64,000 nucleotides of DNA from Azotimanducus sp963663145 (GTDB taxonomy: Bacteria > Pseudomonadota > Gammaproteobacteria > Pseudomonadales > Azotimanducaceae): NCBI GenBank assembly GCA_963663145.1, contig OY760134.1, positions 558,001 to 622,000 on the forward strand. Reading direction: 5' to 3'. Shown in pieces: positions 45,756 to 55,060 of the stretch (position 1 is its first letter; each line of letters begins with the position of its first letter). Position numbers and translations under genes: made by a program. The notes below the pieces were generated by a model. It was not told the DNA's origin, did not search any database, and worked only from the letters and a program-made list of their open reading frames with translations.

Positions 45756-45981
45756 GTTGGCGACCCGCCTGAATCACCTTGTCGACAGCCTCATTCACCC
45801 GAATCGGCACAGCTTGTGACAAATCTGCGAGCGCGCGCTTGCGTGAGGCGTTCGCCTGGAGTGGTCGTATTTCTGCGATCGGTTCGCCGTGTTTATAGAC
45901 TGTCGCCGACTCACCGCTTTCGGCCACCTTGTTGATAACGCTGTTGGCCCGCTTGTTCATTTCCGCCATGGAAACCCTCAT
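45745..45981 (-). CDS. Phd/YefM-type antitoxin
   Basis: This 78-residue protein begins MRVSMAEMNKRANSVINKVA and continues SGESATVYKHGEPIAEIRPL, the Phd/YefM DNA-binding fold. The C-terminal helix (NEAVDKVIQAGRQRGV) would wrap the toxin. A TTG at 46029 gives a longer frame, but family alignment supports the internal ATG. A palindrome lies just upstream. Confidence 0.83.
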   Translation of the reverse strand: MRVSMAEMNKRANSVINKVAESGESATVYKHGEPIAEIRPLQANASRKRALADLSQAVPIRVNEAVDKVIQAGRQRGV

Positions 45982-45996
45982 TTCGCACACCCGATC

Positions 45997-46012
45997 AATA
46001 ATACGTACTATT
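45997..46012. promoter_or_regulatory. Candidate autoregulatory operator of the PIN toxin module
   Basis: AATAATACGTACTATT is a near-perfect palindrome centred on TACGTA, 16 bases upstream of the antitoxin ATG in an AT-rich patch. A partial second ACGT half (TTATACGTT) follows. Phd/YefM antitoxins repress by binding such sites. No footprint evidence. Confidence 0.5.
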
Positions 46013-46043
46013 ATACGTTGAAAAGGCAAGGATCACCCACGAA

Positions 46044-46607
46044 TCAATCCCCCCGCCGAATCACCTCAGGCGGCACATAGTCAAAGATCAACGTAATCCG
46101 ATCCTCCTTCCCCTTGTTCATGACGCTGTGCTTCTTCTGGTTGTTGAGTTCATACGCCTTCCCAACCTCAAGCTGATAGGGCCGCCCTTCAATCATGAAC
46201 CGAACCCGCGGATTGGTGGTCACGGGCACATGAATGCGATGCCCGGCATGAAACGACGGATGCCGGTCCACATGCGGCTTGATGATGTTCCCCGCAGGCA
46301 GCTTGGCGACCATGGCGCGAATAATGGTGCCGCCGGGCGGGTAGTGCTCATCGAGAATCCCATGCATGATCGGAAACGCGGTATCGGCGAGGAGGTCCCA
46401 CCCATACTCCTTGCTGACCTCAATGTCCGGCCAGCCCTTGCCATCGGTGAACACCAACACCACCGACTCGGTCTGGCGGTGCACCTCGTACTCGTTCTGA
46501 CGAATCTGCTGCGCACGCCAATCGGACTCCGAAAGCGAAAGTACATCTTCCTTAAGCGGAGTGATCTTCACTTCCCTAAGCATCTTGATCGGCAGATCAA
46601 TATCCAT
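46044..46607 (-). CDS. Aspartyl/asparaginyl beta-hydroxylase-like 2OG oxygenase
   Basis: This 187-residue protein has KPHVDRHPSFHAGHRIHVPV (H-x-D of the iron site, then the conserved RIH), the distal histidine in NNQKKHSVMN, and an arginine plus aromatic end (RITLIFDYVPP). This is the bacterial form of the Asp/Asn hydroxylase cupin. Substrate unknown; some relatives act on small amino-acid derivatives. Leftward single gene. Confidence 0.83.
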   Translation of the reverse strand: MDIDLPIKMLREVKITPLKEDVLSLSESDWRAQQIRQNEYEVHRQTESVVLVFTDGKGWPDIEVSKEYGWDLLADTAFPIMHGILDEHYPPGGTIIRAMVAKLPAGNIIKPHVDRHPSFHAGHRIHVPVTTNPRVRFMIEGRPYQLEVGKAYELNNQKKHSVMNKGKEDRITLIFDYVPPEVIRRGD

Positions 46608-46839
46608 GAACGATTCCCTCTATTCACGATGGTCGCACACCCTTTGGATAGTACGCACTCGTCTACCTTGAGACCACTCTCCAACGAAGCAACAACCACC
46701 TTCAGCGTACACAACGCCAAGCCGCCTGTGTTGCGACACCGGAATTCAAACGGCTAGGATGACGAATTGCTTGCGCGCACTATGAACCATTCGCTCCGCC
46801 TCCCGCATTGATCATCCGAGTTCCCCACTTCCCACAGCA

Positions 46840-48858
46840 ATGCCATCCCCCCTCGCCCCCACCGCACCCAAAACCGCCCTGGTAGAAGCCATCGACTTGG
46901 TGAACGCCGGAAAAATCGGCGAGGCGATGGAGCGATGCAGGGACGCGATTCGTCGCGATGCCAATGATGTCAACATGACGGCGCTGCTTGGCGCCCTGTT
47001 GCTCAAATCCCGCGAGACGGCGATGGCCGAGAAATTCCTGCGCCGCGCCATAGAACTCGCGCCCGATTTTGCCAAACCCCAGGAGGATCTCGGACTGCTG
47101 CTAGAGGGTTTGGGCCGTCTCGAAGAAGCCGTGCCCGTGCTTCAAAATGCGACCCGCTTGGATCCTCAGTCGGAACTCGGTTTCATGGCTCTCGGGCGTT
47201 CACTCGCAGGCCTTGGCAGGGGTGAGGAAGCGGATGCGGCCTTTGAAGCCGCGTTCGAACTCAATCCATTGCGCAAGAAGCTGGCTTACGCGGCCGAGCA
47301 TCACAAGGCGGGTCGAATTGAGGATGCGGAGAAAGCCTACCGGGAAATTCTCGAAGCCAGACCCGATCATATAGACGCCTTGAGGTTTTTGGCCGGCATA
47401 GTCGCCAGCAAAGACAGGGTCGAAGAAGCCGAACTGCTCTTGCGGCGTGCGATCACGCTCGCGCCCGACTTCACACTTGCGTACATGGACCTCGGCAGTC
47501 TCTTGAGCGAAGCACATCGTCACGGCGAAGCGGTTTCATGCTTTGAGCGCGCGAGCGAGCTTGAACCGAGCAAACCGCGGCCTCGGTTCATGTTGGCATC
47601 GAGCCTTGCGCAGTCCGGCAGGACCTTCGAGGCGACCGACACCTACCGTCAGGTGATCGACCTGCGCTCCGACCACGCCGGCGCATGGCTGGGCCTTGGC
47701 CACAACTTGAAGACCATCGGACATCAGCAGGAAGCCATCGAAGCCTACCGGCAGTGCATCGAAGTGCGGCCCGACAACGGAGAGGTTTACTGGAGCCTTG
47801 CCAATCTCAAGACCTACAAGCTGACACCTGCGGATATCCGCGAGATGAAAGAAAGCCTCAAGAAGGAGTCGCTGAGCGAACAATCGGTGGTCAATTTCTT
47901 GTTTGCGCTTGCCAAGGCGTACGAAGATCAAGCGGATTTCGATCGGGCTTGGGACTATTACAAGCAGGGCAATACTCGCCAGCGTGGTTCTGAGCACTAT
48001 GATCCCGTGGAGACCCAAGTCACCAATGATGAGCTGATCGAAGTCTTCAATGAGTCGTTTCTGAATAAGAGAACCGGCATTGGACATGCGGATCCGGCGC
48101 CTATTTTCGTGCTTGGACTGCCGCGCTCGGGATCAACCCTGATCGAGCAGATACTCGCCAGCCACACCATGGTGGAAGGGACGTCCGAGTTGCCCTATAT
48201 CGGGCGGGTGGCCACCTCGCTCAATCGCAATCGCGCCGACGGCATCAACTATCCCTTCTCCGTTCGTGAACTCAACGCGGCAAACTTCGATGCCCTGGGT
48301 CGCGAATACATGCAACGCGCCAGCGCCCATCGGCACGAGCGCCGCCCGCGCTTCATCGACAAGATGCCAAACAACTTCCCCTCAGTCGGCTTCATGCACT
48401 TGATCCTCCCGAACGCAAAGATCATCGACGCGCGCCGCTACCCGCTCGATGCAACCCTGAGCTGCTACCGGCAACTCTTCGCCAAGGGACAGTCCTTCGT
48501 GTATGACCTCAACGATATTGGCGAGTACTTTCTCCAGTACGAGCGCATGATGGATCACTGGCATCAGGTGCTGCCTGGCAAGGTGCTTACCCTGCAGTAC
48601 GAGGATTTGGTGATGGATCTGGACTCCCAGGTGCGAAGACTACTCGATCATTGCGACCTCCCCTTCGAAGCGTCTTGCCTAAGATTCTGGGAGACTGATC
48701 GTCCGGTAAGAACCGCAAGCTCCGAACAAGTCCGCCAACCAATCTTCACCAGCTCCATTCACCACTGGCGCAACTACAAGCACCACATAGGCGACCTCAT
48801 GGAAATTCTCGACCCCGTCCTACCGAAATACGCCAAGTACGAGCCGATCAACCAGTAA
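46840..48858 (+). CDS. TPR-repeat protein with C-terminal sulfotransferase domain
   Basis: The first ~380 of 672 residues are TPR units (AEKFLRRAIELAPDFAKPQE; AELLLRRAITLAPDFTLAYM; AIEAYRQCIEVRPDNGEVYW). The C-terminus is a Sulfotransfer_3 domain with the PAPS loop PIFVLGLPRSGSTLIEQILA and RFIDKMPNNFPSVGFMHLIL as the second binding region. There is no signal peptide, so it is probably cytoplasmic. The acceptor is unknown; TPRs may hold a protein or peptide partner. It overlaps the convergent downstream gene by 11 bases. Confidence 0.88.
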   Translation: MPSPLAPTAPKTALVEAIDLVNAGKIGEAMERCRDAIRRDANDVNMTALLGALLLKSRETAMAEKFLRRAIELAPDFAKPQEDLGLLLEGLGRLEEAVPVLQNATRLDPQSELGFMALGRSLAGLGRGEEADAAFEAAFELNPLRKKLAYAAEHHKAGRIEDAEKAYREILEARPDHIDALRFLAGIVASKDRVEEAELLLRRAITLAPDFTLAYMDLGSLLSEAHRHGEAVSCFERASELEPSKPRPRFMLASSLAQSGRTFEATDTYRQVIDLRSDHAGAWLGLGHNLKTIGHQQEAIEAYRQCIEVRPDNGEVYWSLANLKTYKLTPADIREMKESLKKESLSEQSVVNFLFALAKAYEDQADFDRAWDYYKQGNTRQRGSEHYDPVETQVTNDELIEVFNESFLNKRTGIGHADPAPIFVLGLPRSGSTLIEQILASHTMVEGTSELPYIGRVATSLNRNRADGINYPFSVRELNAANFDALGREYMQRASAHRHERRPRFIDKMPNNFPSVGFMHLILPNAKIIDARRYPLDATLSCYRQLFAKGQSFVYDLNDIGEYFLQYERMMDHWHQVLPGKVLTLQYEDLVMDLDSQVRRLLDHCDLPFEASCLRFWETDRPVRTASSEQVRQPIFTSSIHHWRNYKHHIGDLMEILDPVLPKYAKYEPINQ

Positions 48859-49771
48859 ACGGCCACACCTCAAGGCCATGAATCGCGTTGCGGATGTCCA
48901 TCGACAAATTGATTGACAGCACCGTCTTCATCTTGGAAAGGTCGTACAGGGTCACCGTCGATGGCGATGACCCCACGGCAATGAGGTCATCGTCAACGAC
49001 ACACAGCCCGCGTGCGAAGGCTTGGCGCGCAATGCGCGAATCGTCGAGGTCGGTGTGCGTCAAGAGCGCCGGGTTGTACACCGGCAGGTGAAACACCTTC
49101 GCAGGCTCGCTCACGGAAAGGCAGCGCACTATATTCTTCTCGGTGTCATTGAAGAGTACGCCATCCTTGTAGGGACGCGCGTTGTGCGTCCCTGCGGGCA
49201 GTCTCGCAACGCGCGTCAAGCGTCGACCCGTGTAGACGTGTAGTCCATCTGAGCGCAGCCCACTGATATACATGCCTTTCCGATCGCAATGGAGGCTATT
49301 GAGATGCAGAGCATTGCGCTGTCCCGGCCCCTTGTCCGCGTTGGGATCAAAGGGAACGCCCTTGAGGCCGGCGCGATCGGGCGCCACCGCAAGCCCCCAG
49401 GAAAACCGATTCTCATCCAAGTCGAATCCAAGTATGGCGTCATGTCCGGTAGACGTGAGGTACAAACGGCGGCGATAACAAAAGATCTCGTGGCAATGCT
49501 TGAGGTAGGGCGTCTTGTAGGAACCAATCAGATTGAACGCAGGGTCGTATTCGAACAGCTCATCGCTCGCGGCGATAAACACCCGGCTCTCATCATAGGC
49601 GATGCCTCGCAAGCCCCGGTCCCAGCCTCTTCCGTGCCAGTCTATGTCCGTCGTGTTCCAGTCAATGGTTTGCTTCACCCTCTGCCGATTGAGGTCAATG
49701 AGATACACGCCCCCGTGGCTTTCGCCCTGCCGAGATCCGCGCACCACCGATGTGGCTACAAGAAGGTTCAA
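48848..49771 (-). CDS. Beta-propeller-like protein (DUF4915-type)
   Basis: This 307-residue protein is built of repeated beta units (GVYLIDLNRQRV, RVFIAASDELFEYDPAFNLI, RRLYLTSTGHDAILGFDLDE, GMYISGLRSDGLHVYTGRRL, LIAVGSSPSTVTLYDLS), consistent with a propeller. The HCHEIFCYR and LHLNSLHCDRKG segments resemble proteins encoded near TPR-sulfotransferases. No signal peptide. Function unknown; the convergent overlap with the sulfotransferase gene suggests long-standing linkage. Confidence 0.7.
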   Translation of the reverse strand: MNLLVATSVVRGSRQGESHGGVYLIDLNRQRVKQTIDWNTTDIDWHGRGWDRGLRGIAYDESRVFIAASDELFEYDPAFNLIGSYKTPYLKHCHEIFCYRRRLYLTSTGHDAILGFDLDENRFSWGLAVAPDRAGLKGVPFDPNADKGPGQRNALHLNSLHCDRKGMYISGLRSDGLHVYTGRRLTRVARLPAGTHNARPYKDGVLFNDTEKNIVRCLSVSEPAKVFHLPVYNPALLTHTDLDDSRIARQAFARGLCVVDDDLIAVGSSPSTVTLYDLSKMKTVLSINLSMDIRNAIHGLEVWPFTG

Positions 49772-49861
49772 TTTGTGCTGTTCGCGATCGTGTTGGCGGA
49801 TTGTAAATCGACCAATGCCACGCCTCGGACTGACGAGACGTGCAATCTGTGCGCCGAGCGC

Positions 49862-50100
49862 TCAGGCTTTCTCCATTGCTGTGAAAAGCGCTTCTCGATT
49901 TGATATATCCACTTGAGCTTGTCCACCAGCCCAAGAAGGCAAATCCGGTAGCGATTGCGTGCTTCTCCTTTCCTCCATGCGCTCATCCAAAACTTGCCGC
50001 AGTCCGGCTTCCAGCAAAGCAGACACGGTCACGCCTCGGCGGTCGGACTCGTCTCGAAGCCTTTGTCAGGCCATCTTCAATGTTGAGCGTCGTTTTCATG
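49862..50100 (-). pseudogene. Frameshifted VapB-type (ribbon-helix-helix) antitoxin remnant
   Basis: The 507-base gap before the TonB receptor contains, on the minus strand, MKTTLNIEDGLTKAS from ATG 50100. After a one-base slip near 50055 it continues DESDRRGVTVSALLEAGLRQ, then VLDERMEERR, and ends EALFTAMEKA before a TGA at 49862. This is the layout of a CopG/VapB antitoxin. No PIN toxin follows; the next gene is the propeller protein. It is a decayed addiction module or an assembly slip. The rest of the gap (50101-50278) is the probable promoter region of the receptor gene. Confidence 0.6.
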
Positions 50101-50278
50101 AATACAACCATATCAAGAGTTAACCGCGTTGACATTCACCCGCAAGCCAATAAACTTGCCGATTCCCAAAACCTGAGTATGATAGGCGCCTTATGGATGT
50201 CTGCCTATAGATTCGGAAGAATCAATCTGATTGACGAAGCAGCATTCAAAGATCAAGAAACCAACATGAGGGGGTCAA

Positions 50279-52774
50279 ATGTCGGAATCGGTGAAGCGTC
50301 CGAGTGCCGGACAAAATCTGACGGTCGCCATCGGCGCTGCGGTGGGCGCGGCCGCGGGCGCAACACCCGCGCTCGCCGAAGATGGGCGGCTTGAGGAAAT
50401 CATAGTCACCGCGAAGAAGCGGGACATGAACCTTCAGGACACCGCGATCGCCGTCACAGCGATCACGGACGAACAGATCACACTGCACAGATTCGAGAAT
50501 TTCCAAGACTATGCAGGTCAGATTCCTGGGCTTGCGTTCAGTGACCGTCAGCCCGGTGCCAAGTCCGTGATCATGCGCGGCTGTGCGGCGCAGGGTCTCT
50601 CGTTCAGCGATTCCGCCACCACTTCAGTCTATCTCGACGAACAGCCAATCACCTATTCCGGTTATAACCCGGATCCGCGCCTTGTGGATGTCGCCAGAAT
50701 CGAAGCGCTGTCCGGGCCGCAAGGGACGCTCTTTGGAGACGCGGCGCAATGTGGAACCCTGCGCATCATCACCAACAAGCCCGATACTTCGGTGCAGGAC
50801 GGTTGGGTTGATCTGACCGCCTACTCGATCACGGATGGCGATCTGGGTTACGACCTCTCCGGCATGACCAATGTGCCACTCGTCGAAGACAAGGTGGCGA
50901 TTCGGCTGGTTGGCTTCTACGCGAGTGATGCAGGTTGGGTGGACAATGTCCTCTCTCCATCTCCGGGACAGCAGTTCGACAATGCGGACCGCGTGGAGGA
51001 CGACGTCAATTCTTCGGTCTGGTACGGGGGACGGGCTTCCTTGCGTGTGCTGCCTAGCGAGGACTGGACCGTTGACCTGACCGGCATTTACCAATACTAC
51101 GAACTCGACGGCTTCGCCGATGCCAGCCTGAATATCGGGCACTATGAGGACACCTCGGTATATCCAACCTTCGGCCATGATGAACAGGCGCGATTCACCG
51201 AGGATTACTGGGAAGACGAGTGGTATCAGTTCGCAACCACCATTGAGGGCAACCTTGAGGCCGGTGATCTGGTGTTGACCGCTAACTACTTCAGTCGCGA
51301 TAGCGTCTATTTCGCGGATGCCACCGCCTATCTGCAGTCGTATCAACTTGTGGGCGACTATTCGAGATCCTCATCCGCTTACGTGTACTACGCTCCCACC
51401 ATTTATGACTTTGGTGGCGATCCGATGGCAAACGACTTTGATGAGCGAACCACCACCACCTGGGCGGTCGAATCCCGCTTTGCGACCCCGCAAGAAGGTC
51501 GTTGGTCTGCCATTGTCGGTGCCTTTTACAGCCAAATCGAAGTCGATGAGCTCTTCATCGGCAATGTGTTTGGTATGACTGGCACGGGTGCTTTTTCCTA
51601 CATCAACTACGCTGGCAACTATCTATATAACGTGCCGCTGAAGACGGAATCAAACAATTGGTTCTCCGGCACCTACGATTCGGAAATCGAGCAATGGGCC
51701 ATCTTTGGGGAGGTCAATGTCGATCTGACCGAGCACTTCATGCTCACGGCGGGCGGACGCTATTACCAGGTCACGCGCGATTACACCGTGACCAACGGCG
51801 CACTTGTCGGTCTCAATGGAGGGCCGCCGAATTGCTTCAATTCGGGTGATCCGGCATCGCCCAACCCGTCGGGCACAGACTATTGCTATGCGCCCGGCCT
51901 CTCTGGGGAATCCGATGAGAACGGCTTTGTGCCCAAGGCAACCATCAGCTATCAACTTGAAGACAAGATGTTCTACGCAACCTACTCGGAAGGCTTCCGG
52001 CGCGGAGGGGCCAACTCGGGCAGGCCGAATTCGCTCTTCGGCGCGCCATCCAATGTCTTTCCACCTCCGGCGGGAACGCTCAACAGCTTTGAGTCCGACG
52101 AGCTCATCAATACGGAAATCGGTGCCAAGACCGAATGGATGAACGATACGCTGAGATTCAACTTCGCGGCCTATCGCATGATTTGGGACAACATCCAAGT
52201 GCAGGCCGAGGATCCACAGCCCGGCATTTTCACACTCGGTATTGTCAACTTCCCGGAGGCCGAGATCCAAGGATTGGAAGCTTGGCTCAGTTGGTTGCCG
52301 TCAGAGAATCTGAGCATCGACGCCACCTTGGGCTACAACAAGGGCGAACTCTCGAAGCAGGAAACCCTGTTTGCGGAATTCGAGGGCGCTATTTCGGTGC
52401 CCAAGGGCACACGGCTGCCGATCGTCCCGGATTACAAAGCCAGCCTCAATCTCATGTATTCGTTCAATGAACCCATCATGGGCGGCTATCCCTACCTGAT
52501 GGCGCGCTACACCTATACCGGCGAATCGGTCAATTCACTGGCGGGCATCGAATCGAGCCCATTCCTGTCTCCTGTTGTGGATCAGGATGCGTGGGCGACC
52601 ATCGATCTGCAGGTGGGATTGGAAGCTGATCTATGGACGGCTTCCTTCTATATCGATAACCTGACGGATGAAGAAGCGGATCTCTTCTTCAACAATCGAT
52701 TTGCGCAACAGCGACTTTCGGTCAATGCGCCGCGCTCCTTTGGGGTCTATTTCCGTTACAAGTTCGGCGGCTAG
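50279..52774 (+). CDS. TonB-dependent receptor
   Basis: This 831-residue outer-membrane receptor has a signal sequence (VAIGAAVGAAAGATPALAED), a TonB box/plug start (LEEIIVTAKKRDMNLQDTAI), a plug domain (EALSGPQGTLFGDAAQCGTL) and a barrel ending FGVYFRYKFGG. An odd plug feature is the cysteine pair (MRGCAAQG and DAAQCG). The family is that of IroN/FyuA-like receptors with broad substrates. Lying beside the MetF-like and glutamine-synthetase genes it may take up a nitrogenous compound, but this is guesswork. The ATG follows GAGGGGG. Confidence 0.88.
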   Translation: MSESVKRPSAGQNLTVAIGAAVGAAAGATPALAEDGRLEEIIVTAKKRDMNLQDTAIAVTAITDEQITLHRFENFQDYAGQIPGLAFSDRQPGAKSVIMRGCAAQGLSFSDSATTSVYLDEQPITYSGYNPDPRLVDVARIEALSGPQGTLFGDAAQCGTLRIITNKPDTSVQDGWVDLTAYSITDGDLGYDLSGMTNVPLVEDKVAIRLVGFYASDAGWVDNVLSPSPGQQFDNADRVEDDVNSSVWYGGRASLRVLPSEDWTVDLTGIYQYYELDGFADASLNIGHYEDTSVYPTFGHDEQARFTEDYWEDEWYQFATTIEGNLEAGDLVLTANYFSRDSVYFADATAYLQSYQLVGDYSRSSSAYVYYAPTIYDFGGDPMANDFDERTTTTWAVESRFATPQEGRWSAIVGAFYSQIEVDELFIGNVFGMTGTGAFSYINYAGNYLYNVPLKTESNNWFSGTYDSEIEQWAIFGEVNVDLTEHFMLTAGGRYYQVTRDYTVTNGALVGLNGGPPNCFNSGDPASPNPSGTDYCYAPGLSGESDENGFVPKATISYQLEDKMFYATYSEGFRRGGANSGRPNSLFGAPSNVFPPPAGTLNSFESDELINTEIGAKTEWMNDTLRFNFAAYRMIWDNIQVQAEDPQPGIFTLGIVNFPEAEIQGLEAWLSWLPSENLSIDATLGYNKGELSKQETLFAEFEGAISVPKGTRLPIVPDYKASLNLMYSFNEPIMGGYPYLMARYTYTGESVNSLAGIESSPFLSPVVDQDAWATIDLQVGLEADLWTASFYIDNLTDEEADLFFNNRFAQQRLSVNAPRSFGVYFRYKFGG

Positions 52775-53652
52775 CCGTCTGGTTCCGTTAGAAGTCCAGA
52801 TTCCTTGATCGCTTCGGCGATCAGGGAATCTGATCCTGAGGTCATCAGGCACACGCCCGCGACACCGGGGATTGTCTTGAACTCGCGCAAGAGTTCAGCG
52901 GCAATTTGAACGCCTTCAAGTTCAGAATCCTGCGCCTGTTCCAATCGCCGAACCAAGCCACTCGGCACCTTCACGCCCTTCATATGCTCTTTCAGCCAAA
53001 GAGCGCCCTTGGCCGACTGGAGCACCGGTAGCGCCACGATCAATGAAGCCTGCCAAGTGATTTGGGCGCGAACCAAGTATTCGACCCAACTTTCAAGCTG
53101 GCTTGCATCCAAGCACAACCGCGTACGGATGAAGTTGGCACCGGCATCGACTCTCTCGAGCAAAGATCTGGGCCTCCAACCCGCCCTCGGCCTAAACACC
53201 GGGGCAACCGTTCCGATCATATAGTCCGCGTTTGGGACATCCTCTCGAATCTCTTTGGCGAACCCGATCATTTGTTTGGCGCTCACCTGACTCTTTGGGT
53301 TGGATTCCTCAGCTTCGGCTTTCACAAGGAGTAGGCTCGTCACCCCGATGGAGAGCGCGCCAAGCAGTTCCGTCTCAATCGCTGCGGGTGTCTTGTTGCC
53401 GGCGGATAACTGCAGGATGGGATCGATGCCGGCACCAAGCAGAAGACTCGCAAGGGCGTGCCCCGAAAAACCTTGCAGGTCACTGATATGCACTGCGTCA
53501 ACAACTTCGCAAAGCGCCTTGGCGTGGTCAATGATGGTCTTCGCACTCGAGAACTGACGTAGATTCAACTCTGCGGTCAAGCATGAGCCGTGCGTTCGCA
53601 ATGCATCTCGAAGTCTCTTCACGCTGGGGTCGCTCGAAATAGCCACCGACAA
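52771..53652 (-). CDS. Methylenetetrahydrofolate reductase (MetF)-like protein
   Basis: This 293-residue TIM-barrel protein resembles MetF: ELNLRQFSSAKTIIDHAKAL, DAVHISDLQGFSGHALAS, GVTSLLLVKAEAEES, and VDAGANFIRTRLCLDASQLE (a MetF block, usually GADFxxTQ). Several canonical residues are changed, so it may be a paralogue for a one-carbon demethylation pathway, not the methionine-synthesis enzyme. Start TTG 53652 or GTG 53646; no strong ribosome site. Divergent from the glutamine-synthetase gene. It overlaps the TonB gene by four bases at the 3' end. Confidence 0.75.
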   Translation of the reverse strand: MSVAISSDPSVKRLRDALRTHGSCLTAELNLRQFSSAKTIIDHAKALCEVVDAVHISDLQGFSGHALASLLLGAGIDPILQLSAGNKTPAAIETELLGALSIGVTSLLLVKAEAEESNPKSQVSAKQMIGFAKEIREDVPNADYMIGTVAPVFRPRAGWRPRSLLERVDAGANFIRTRLCLDASQLESWVEYLVRAQITWQASLIVALPVLQSAKGALWLKEHMKGVKVPSGLVRRLEQAQDSELEGVQIAAELLREFKTIPGVAGVCLMTSGSDSLIAEAIKESGLLTEPDG

Positions 53653-53731
53653 TTTTATGTGACTCAGCGAGGCAGTGACTCGCGGTCAGCGTTGTGGCAA
53701 AGTGCGGGGTTTTCGCTTTTCCATCCCAACA

Positions 53732-55060
53732 ATGTTTGATATAGAAGGCTGGTTAGCCGACAACAAGGTCAAATACGTCGAGTGCCTGTTGCCTGACTTC
53801 AATGGGGTCGCCAAGGGCAAAACGATTGAAGCCAAGGAATTTGTCGATGGAGAAATCCGCATCGCCGAGGCGATTTTCGGGCAAGACATGCTTGGCAACT
53901 GGGTGGACGATCATGACCTCATAGATGTCGCGGATATCGACATGATCTTGCTGCCGGATACTTCGACGCTGGTGCCGCAGCCTTGGTCGAAGGGCCTCGC
54001 GCAGTGCATTTGCGATTGCGACTCGCTTCGTGGCGGAGCACTCGATATAGCGCCGAGGAACATCCTCAAGCACATGATTTCCAAGTTCGAAGACATGGGA
54101 TTGGAGGCGTTCATCGCTCAGGAAGCAGAGTTCTATCTTGTCGAACACAATCCTGATCCCCTGCAACCCCTCAATGCCGCGCCCGGCAGGACTGGACGCG
54201 TGCTCAGGAAGCCGCGTTCCTTTCAGACCGAAGCCCTCGCCGAATACGCCCCCTTCATGGAATGCGTGCATGCCTATGCCGATGCGCAGGGCATCAGGAT
54301 CACTTCGACGGAACAGGAGATGGGGCAGGGCCAGATCGAAGTCAATTTTCATCACGCGTCGGCCATGGAAAAGGCGGACGAAATGTTCTACTTCAAACGC
54401 ATTGCCAAGCAGGCCGCGCTGGCGCAGGGATATATCGCCACCTTCATGGCCAAACCCATGAGCGATGCGCCGGGCAGTGCCATGCATTTGCATCAGAGCC
54501 TTGTCGAAATCGACTCCGGCAGGAATGTCTTTGCCGGGGTGGATGGGGAATTCAGTGACCTTTTCTACGCCTATCTCGGTGGTCTGCAAAAATACACGCC
54601 GCTGGCCATCGCCCTGTTCACCCCGAGCGTGAATTCGTTTCGCAGATTCGAGAGTGCGGAATCCTGCCCGACCAACGTCGAGTGGGGCATAGACAACCGA
54701 ACCACCGGCTTCAGGGTGCCGGTGAGTGATGCGTCGGGGAGGCGCATCGAAAACCGCATCCCCGGCTCCGACAACAATTCCTATCTCGCCATAGCGGTCA
54801 GCCTCGCCTGCGGCTACTTGGGTCTCGAGGAAGACCTGCGCCCCACCGAACCAATCCGAGACAGCGCATGGGACAGGGAATATGGCTTTCCAAGCACCCT
54901 GTCCGATGCACTCGATGACCTTGAAGAATGCCAACCCTTGATGGACCTCTTAGGCGAGCGATTCGTCAAACTCTTCGTGCACATGAGGCGAGAAGAGATG
55001 GCGTCATTTTCCGCAGAGGTCACGCCGTGGGAGCGGGAACATCTGTTGCTCACGCTCTGA
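53732..55060 (+). CDS. Glutamine synthetase family protein (gamma-glutamyl-amine ligase, PuuA-like)
   Basis: This 442-residue GS-fold ligase has FIAQEAEFYLVEHN and EQEMGQGQIEVNFHHA (metal-binding glutamates), GSAMHLHQSLVEID and ENRIPGSDNNSYLAIA (ATP/glutamate site). Lack of the adenylylation region and the sequence DMLGNWVDDHDLIDVADIDM fit the PuuA/SpuB branch, which joins glutamate to putrescine or another amine. The PuuB-like oxidase and PotFGHI nearby support this; methylamine as substrate (GmaS) is an alternative given the MetF-like neighbour. Start at the internal ATG. Confidence 0.88.
   Translation: MFDIEGWLADNKVKYVECLLPDFNGVAKGKTIEAKEFVDGEIRIAEAIFGQDMLGNWVDDHDLIDVADIDMILLPDTSTLVPQPWSKGLAQCICDCDSLRGGALDIAPRNILKHMISKFEDMGLEAFIAQEAEFYLVEHNPDPLQPLNAAPGRTGRVLRKPRSFQTEALAEYAPFMECVHAYADAQGIRITSTEQEMGQGQIEVNFHHASAMEKADEMFYFKRIAKQAALAQGYIATFMAKPMSDAPGSAMHLHQSLVEIDSGRNVFAGVDGEFSDLFYAYLGGLQKYTPLAIALFTPSVNSFRRFESAESCPTNVEWGIDNRTTGFRVPVSDASGRRIENRIPGSDNNSYLAIAVSLACGYLGLEEDLRPTEPIRDSAWDREYGFPSTLSDALDDLEECQPLMDLLGERFVKLFVHMRREEMASFSAEVTPWEREHLLLTL

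Noticed and set aside
49900..50394. Plus-strand ORF of 164 codons running into the TonB receptor start
   Set aside because: It is antisense to the VapB remnant and out of frame with the receptor; composition is not protein-like.
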